Positions 59,423 through 64,000 of a stretch of 64,000 nucleotides of DNA are shown piece by piece. The notes beneath the pieces were generated by a model that ran no database searches, was not told where the DNA came from, and was given only the letters and a program-made list of their open reading frames with translations. The first letter of the stretch is position 1, and each line of letters opens with the position of its first letter. A program made the position numbers and the translations under genes. The stretch lies in assembly GCA_033725935.1 (NCBI GenBank), contig MU867060.1, positions 744,001-808,000 on the forward strand, given 5' to 3'. The stretch comes from Cladorrhinum sp. PSN259 (Eukaryota; Ascomycota; Sordariomycetes; Sordariales; Podosporaceae).

Positions 59423-61235
59423 ATGGTGGTCTTCGCCAAACCCCCAAACGTCGCGGGGACGTCAACGCCCGCTGTTCTGCTCTGTCTTTTCGTAGCTACC
59501 GGAGGACTTTTGTTTGGCTATGATACCGGGTAGGTTATCATGAAAAAGGAACCTATATCATCGGGCGCGACTGCTTACTCTTGTCGCCACAGCTCAATAA
59601 ATGGTATTTTGGCGATGGAAACGTTCAACAATGATTTCTCGACCGGTTACAAGAACGACGAGGGAAATCCCGCCATGACTGCAAGCGAGACGTCACTCAT
59701 AGTCGCCATGCTGAGTGCTGGAACGATGTTTGGGGCTTTAATATCGGCGCCGATGGGTGACTGTTGGGGTCGTCGGTTATCACTCATTGCGGCTATCGGC
59801 GTCTTCTGTTTCGGAGCTATATTCCAGGTTTGCGCGACCAATGTGCCCGTCCTCGTAGTGGGAAGGTATGTAAACCACCTTTCATCCAAGGTGAATGCTG
59901 AACTGACTTGCTTTCAGAACATTTGCTGGCGTCGGAGTCGGCATAGTCTCGGTGCTGGTTCCATTATATCAGTCAGAAGTTGCTCCCAAATACTTGAGAG
60001 GTAGTTTGGTTGCTGCATATCAACTATCTATCACGATAGGGCTGCTTGCTGCTGCCGCCGTCAACATTGTGACGTACAAAATGAAATCAGCCGCAGCGTA
60101 CCGCATCCCCATCGGACTTCAACTCACATGGGCCGTCGTTTTGGCCCTGGGTCTCCTGGTTCTTCCGGAAACCCCCCGCTATCTGGTCAAGCGCGGCTAC
60201 AAAGATGCGGCTGCACTATCACTCAGCCGCCTTCGCCGACTTGACATTACACATCCAGCGCTCATTGAGGAGCTCGCTGAAATCCAGGCAAACCACGAGT
60301 ACGAAATGGCTCTTGGACCTGATACATACAAAGACATCCTTTTCGGCGAGCCGCATCTTGGCCGTCGGACACTAACGGGTTGCGGCCTGCAGATGCTCCA
60401 GCAACTAACAGGTGTCAACTTTATCATGTACTACGGAACCACTTTTTTCAATGGTGCAGGTGTCCAAAACCCCTTTCTTATTTCATTAATCATGCAGATC
60501 ATCAATATGGTGTCGACATTCCCAGGCTTGGTTGTCGTTGAAGCCTGGGGTCGACGAAGACTCCTCATCATCGGAGCGATAGGTATGGGTATCTGTCAGC
60601 TTCTAATCGCCTCTTTCGCCACTGCCACCGGAGACAGCAACGATTCGACACAAAACCAGATTCTCATCATATTCGTCGCGATATACATCTTTTTCTTTGC
60701 TGCTTCCTGGGGTCCTGTCGTCTGGGTCGTTACGTCTGAAATATATCCTCTAAAGGTTCGCGCCAAAGCTATGTCAGTCTCAACGGCCTCTAACTGGCTC
60801 CTAAACTTTGGTATCGCCTACGGAACCCCGTACATGGTCGGCACCAAACATATGGACGGATCAGCTGATCTAGGCTCGCGAGTGTTTTTTGTTTGGGGCG
60901 CATTCTGCATTGTTTCAATTGCTTTCGTGTGGTTCATGGTGTACGAGACGAGTAGGATCAGTCTGGAACAAATCGACGAAATGTACGAAAGAGTGGACCA
61001 TGCATGGAACAGTCGAAACTTCGAGCCAACGTGGAGTTTCCAACAGATGCGGGACTTTGGTTTCTCCGAGAGTGGTATTCCTCCTACAGAGCCACAACTC
61101 GAGTTACAGCCATCACGAGCCAGCACAACACAGTCGGATACGGGTGTGAGCTCAACGACTCACACAGCGACGACATCATCATCACAGGACGACAAAGTCT
61201 TGTCGCAATTAGGCCACGTCGATTTTAGTTATTGA
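59423..61235 (+). CDS. MFS hexose transporter
   Basis: Exons 59423-59529, 59593-59865 and 59918-61235 (introns 63 and 52 nt) give 565 residues. Sugar-porter signatures are intact: FGYDTGSINGIL in helix 1, GDCWGRRLSL after helix 2, PETPRYLVKRG at the end of helix 6, QQLTGVNFIMYYGTTFF in helix 7, EAWGRRRLL, and PLKVRAKAMSVSTASNWLLNF. The final YETSRISLEQIDEMY is a variant of the usual PETKG-x-(S/T)-LEEID. Twelve helices fit the length. The C-terminal tail is Ser/Thr-rich and longer than in bacterial homologues. Closest in look to fungal high-affinity glucose transporters of the HGT-1/RCO-3 type. Transporter versus sensor cannot be told here. It precedes an alpha-glucosidase on the same strand, about 0.9-1.6 kb away. 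Confidence 0.92.
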
Positions 61236-62145
61236 TACCTCTTGAGATTTTGCGGGCGCACTACATCTGTTAGCCTCTTTTTTTGTCATGTCTATTTTAT
61301 GCACACCGCCCAAATGTTGTGGATATCAGCGACGGAGTTCTGATGTTATGGAGTTATGGGACATTCATTGTCAACAATTCTTTTGGGTTTTCACTTTTGG
61401 AGGTTGGCACCGTTTTAAGATTTTAAGGGGGCCCATGTGTTAAATTATTACCAATGGTTTCTAGGTATTGGGAAAGGGAAACAAACAACTCGGGATGATG
61501 TTTTCTAAAGTATATCTGTGAGCAAGTAAGCAAGGGATCACAGCACCGGAGGAAGGAAGCAATTCAGGAAGTATTTTTGGCGTCCTTAAGAATTGAAGAT
61601 ATCTTTTTTTACCTCAATTTAAAGGTCCCTTAAGCTTAAAGCTCTCGGCCCGTTAGCCGATTGTTCGTCCTTCTTCGAGTCAGTTTCCCTCGGGGAGTGG
61701 CAGATGAACGGTTCATCAAACATTCCAGGTCTGTGGAACTATGCACTGTGCTACAAGCCTCCCCGCCTTTTCTCGTTCCTGTTTCCTGGTCTGGCTGACA
61801 GGTGGGAGCGTGCTGGCGATTAATTGGCTTTGGGCTCATCCGAAGATAGCAGGCTCGGAGGTTCGAGTGACCCAAAGCCCTAACGCCACAACTCAAACCA
61901 TAACTCTACCTTTTTCGTCTCCTCACGATTATGTGCGGGCCAATTGTGACCTTTTCTTTGCACATATTTGAGCAGGCAAGAAATAAACCGGAAAAGGGAG
62001 GGATCGGTAGCTGATCGCTACCAAAGAGTGAACGAATCGTGACGATCACGCGGGGACAGCGAGACATCAACACGCATATGGTAGTACCGCCTCCGCAGTT
62101 CGACACGGCAGTTCACAGCAACGATTCCTCGATTTGTGGTCCCTG
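61236..62145. other. intergenic between transporter and alpha-glucosidase
   Basis: 910 nt. A 54-nt inverted repeat lies at 61826-61879. No gene called. It should hold the transporter 3' flank and the promoter for the downstream transcript. Confidence 0.4.
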
Positions 62146-62808
62146 ATGGATACACAACCACAATCACCGTCTATCCCAAAGCTGGCGAGCAAAAACAAGA
62201 ATCCTCAGATGGTTACCGCTGAGACGGTTAAGGTAAGGCTTCTTTCTTTCTCCCCTCGGCCGTCCCGTTTCCCGTTATAGGTCAATTCAATCCCGCACCT
62301 GACCACGCCTGACTCTTCCTCTCCCGCTGTGATATTTTATTTTTATTTCTTTGCAAGTTAACGGTAGTGTGACACTTATTGACAGACACCATCGGCTCGA
62401 GTGCTATCCACGCCGGTTCATTCACCGTTTGGAGCGCCCCCTTTTCCAACTACAGTCTTGGCATTGTTTTTATCAATCTCCCTCATTTTGGCTCAGGGCG
62501 GCTGCCTTGCTTCGGCAGAGTTCGTGGCAGACACGGTCACCTGGGGTCAAAGGGGCTGGGCGCGATGGTTTCTACCTGAAGCCTCTTCCGAGTCACGGGT
62601 TCTCCTAGACTCACCAAAGTCCCAGTCAAGCGGGTTGCTTGGTTTCGGCGTTGGCCGATTTCAAGACTACTTGAAGACCGGCCTCGTCCTGTTGCTCTTG
62701 CTGCTTTTTGGTCTGTCGTTAAGAATCCGTCGAGGCCGTTCCACTACTACCACCTCTGCGGGATCTACATCCATTCCTTGGAGAAGGGTTTGTTTTCCTT
62801 TGTATATC
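62146..62808 (+). other. possible N-terminal extension exons of the GH31 gene
   Basis: An ATG at 62146 opens 29 codons (MDTQPQSPSIPKLASK...) ending at a good donor (AAG|gtaagg, 62232/62233). An acceptor at 62385 opens a frame that runs with no stop through 62808 straight into the GH31 coding frame. The extension would be 29 + 141 codons. It contains two strongly hydrophobic segments (TVLALFLSISLILAQ and LVLLLLLLFGLSL) with RIRRGR after the second. If translated, the enzyme would be membrane-anchored rather than secreted. Otherwise this is 5' leader. I give it even odds. Confidence 0.5.
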
Positions 62809-64000
62809 ATGGCTTTGTTTACTTCACTGTCCGTCTTGCTGTTTGCAGTGTACTGGCCAGCAGGCATCTCTGGACTTGACGGCGGCCAACGAGCATCGAT
62901 ACTATCACCACCCGAGTGGGCATTCAAGCCGGAATATCCGCCCTCTCCAGTTGACGAAGGAGAAGCTGTTGCAGCTCCTGTTTTTACGGTTCCAGCTTCC
63001 GCTGATCTTGGGAGGAACCTATTACCGAATATTCAGGATCCCCATGCCGTCGACGCCCAGGTGATATGTCCGGGATACAAGGCATCCAATGTTGTGGTTG
63101 ACGACAAGGGCTTCACTGCCGATCTCCTTCTGGCTGGGCCGGCATGCAACGTCTACGGAAACGATGTTGGGCACCTGGCGCTGTATGTCGAGTTCCAAGC
63201 AGACGACCGGGTCCATGTCGAAATCAAGCCCCGTTATATTACGGCTGAAAACTATACTTGGTTCCAACTGCCAGAGACCCTGATTCCGAGACCACCTAGC
63301 GACCCACATTGTTCACACGCCAGCAGCCAGTTCGATGTGTCATGGTCTAACGATCCGACCTTTTCGTTCACTGTCCAGCGCAAGGAAACCGGCGACACTC
63401 TTTTCACCACTGAAGGATCAAAACTTGTTTATGAGGATCAGTTCATCGAGTTCGTCTCTCCTCTTCCTGAGAACTACAACCTCTATGGCCTTGGTGAAGT
63501 CATTCACGGGTTCAGGCTGGGCAATAACCTGACCAGTGAGTTTTTGAAACCCGTTTCTATATTCGATCCGTTTCATGCTGACGATGCTCAGGGACCCTGT
63601 TTGCTGCAGACGTTGGTAATAACATCGACTACAACATTTATGGCACCCATCCCATCTATCTTGACACCAGATACTTTACCAAGAGTGAGTCTGGTCAACT
63701 CACCTATGTTCCTTATGCCACGGACAAGACGGCCAAGTACACGTCGTACACTCACGGAGTTTACCAACGTAATGCTCATGCCCAGGAGGTTATCCTCAAG
63801 CCATCTGGCATCACCTGGAGGGCTCTGGGCGGAAGCATCGACCTCTATTTCTACAGCGGCCCCAAGCCCGAGGATATCATCAAGTCCTACCAACACAGCG
63901 CCGTTGGTCTTCCTGCCATGCAGCAGTATTGGACTCTCGGCTTTCACCAATGCCGCTGGGGTTATAATAACTGGACACAACTGCAGGAAGTCCTTGACGG
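62809..64000 (+). CDS. GH31 alpha-glucosidase, 5' part, runs off window
   Basis: Exon from 62809 (or from the upstream exons) to 63535, a 56-nt intron, then 63592 to the window edge. About 378 residues are visible from the ATG at 62809. The family releases glucose from the non-reducing end of alpha-glucosides such as maltose. From 62809 the protein begins MALFTSLSVLLFAVYWPAGISG, a plausible signal peptide. Family marks: CPGYKASNVVVDDKGFTADLLLAGPACNVYG, YNLYGLGEVIHGFRLGNNLTRTLFAADVGNNIDYNIYGTHPIYLDTRY across the junction, and the start of the barrel, GLPAMQQYWTLGFHQCRWGYNNW. The catalytic aspartates lie beyond the window. Several N-glycosylation sequons (NYT, NLT, NWT) fit secretion. It follows a hexose transporter. 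Confidence 0.9.
   Translation, partial: MALFTSLSVLLFAVYWPAGISGLDGGQRASILSPPEWAFKPEYPPSPVDEGEAVAAPVFTVPASADLGRNLLPNIQDPHAVDAQVICPGYKASNVVVDDKGFTADLLLAGPACNVYGNDVGHLALYVEFQADDRVHVEIKPRYITAENYTWFQLPETLIPRPPSDPHCSHASSQFDVSWSNDPTFSFTVQRKETGDTLFTTEGSKLVYEDQFIEFVSPLPENYNLYGLGEVIHGFRLGNNLTSEFLKPVSIFDPFHADDAQGPCLLQTLVITSTTTFMAPIPSILTPDTLPRVSLVNSPMFLMPRTRRPSTRRTLTEFTNVMLMPRRLSSSHLASPGGLWAEASTSISTAAPSPRISSSPTNTAPLVFLPCSSIGLSAFTNAAGVIITGHNCRKSLT

Overview
The window is nuclear DNA of a filamentous ascomycete, most likely a Sordariomycete close to the Sordariales. The evidence is small spliceosomal introns (about 50-160 nt, GTRNGY-type donors, CTAAC/CTGAC-like branch sites), C/G-ending codons in highly expressed genes, and a fungal protein set (Zn2Cys6 regulator, GH18 chitinase, chromate transporter, cytosolic fumarate reductase, Sin3). 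Two diverged short duplications differ only or mostly by transitions, as RIP would leave them, but the sequence alone does not prove RIP. I see no tRNA, rRNA or CRISPR array and no intact transposon. The genus cannot be fixed from this window.

Layout, left to right. 0-7 kb: a Gln-rich small protein (-), a four-helix membrane protein with a two-codon first exon (+), an Iec1-like INO80 zinc-finger subunit (-), RanGAP (+) and a second small membrane protein (+). 8-16 kb: three secreted-protein genes (GH18 chitinase, a protein with a duplicated six-Cys module, a Cys-free secreted protein) around a poor-quality stretch with ten Ns. 16-28 kb: housekeeping genes, namely SDHB, an Sfr1/Mei5-like recombination factor, a helix-turn-helix protein, Hrd3/Sel1-like ERAD factor, a WDR89-like protein and ERG10 thiolase. 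28-32 kb: the U5 snRNP GTPase Snu114. 31.8-38.5 kb: 6.7 kb with no supportable gene. 38.5-55.6 kb: a Zn2Cys6 regulator, a chromate transporter, a two-helix probable mitochondrial protein, Sin3, a FAS1-domain protein, and a fumarate reductase-cytochrome b5 fusion. 55.6-59.4 kb: gene-poor, with diverged direct repeats. 59.4-64 kb: a hexose-type MFS transporter followed on the same strand by a GH31 alpha-glucosidase that runs off the window.

Most genes are unrelated housekeeping genes. The plausible functional groupings are the secreted-protein patch at 8-16 kb, the transporter/alpha-glucosidase pair at the right end (extracellular maltoside hydrolysis plus hexose uptake), and two chromatin factors (Iec1-like, Sin3). 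All splice models were made by eye. For every multi-exon gene the exon lengths sum to whole codons and the joined frame is open, and where the family is conserved the joined protein restores a known motif.

No clearly new multi-gene system was found. The observations most worth checking are the internally duplicated cysteine-module protein whose two introns sit at the same place in each module, an in-frame, membrane-helix-rich extension upstream of the GH31 enzyme, an HTH protein resembling transposase DNA-binding domains, and RIP-like short duplications.
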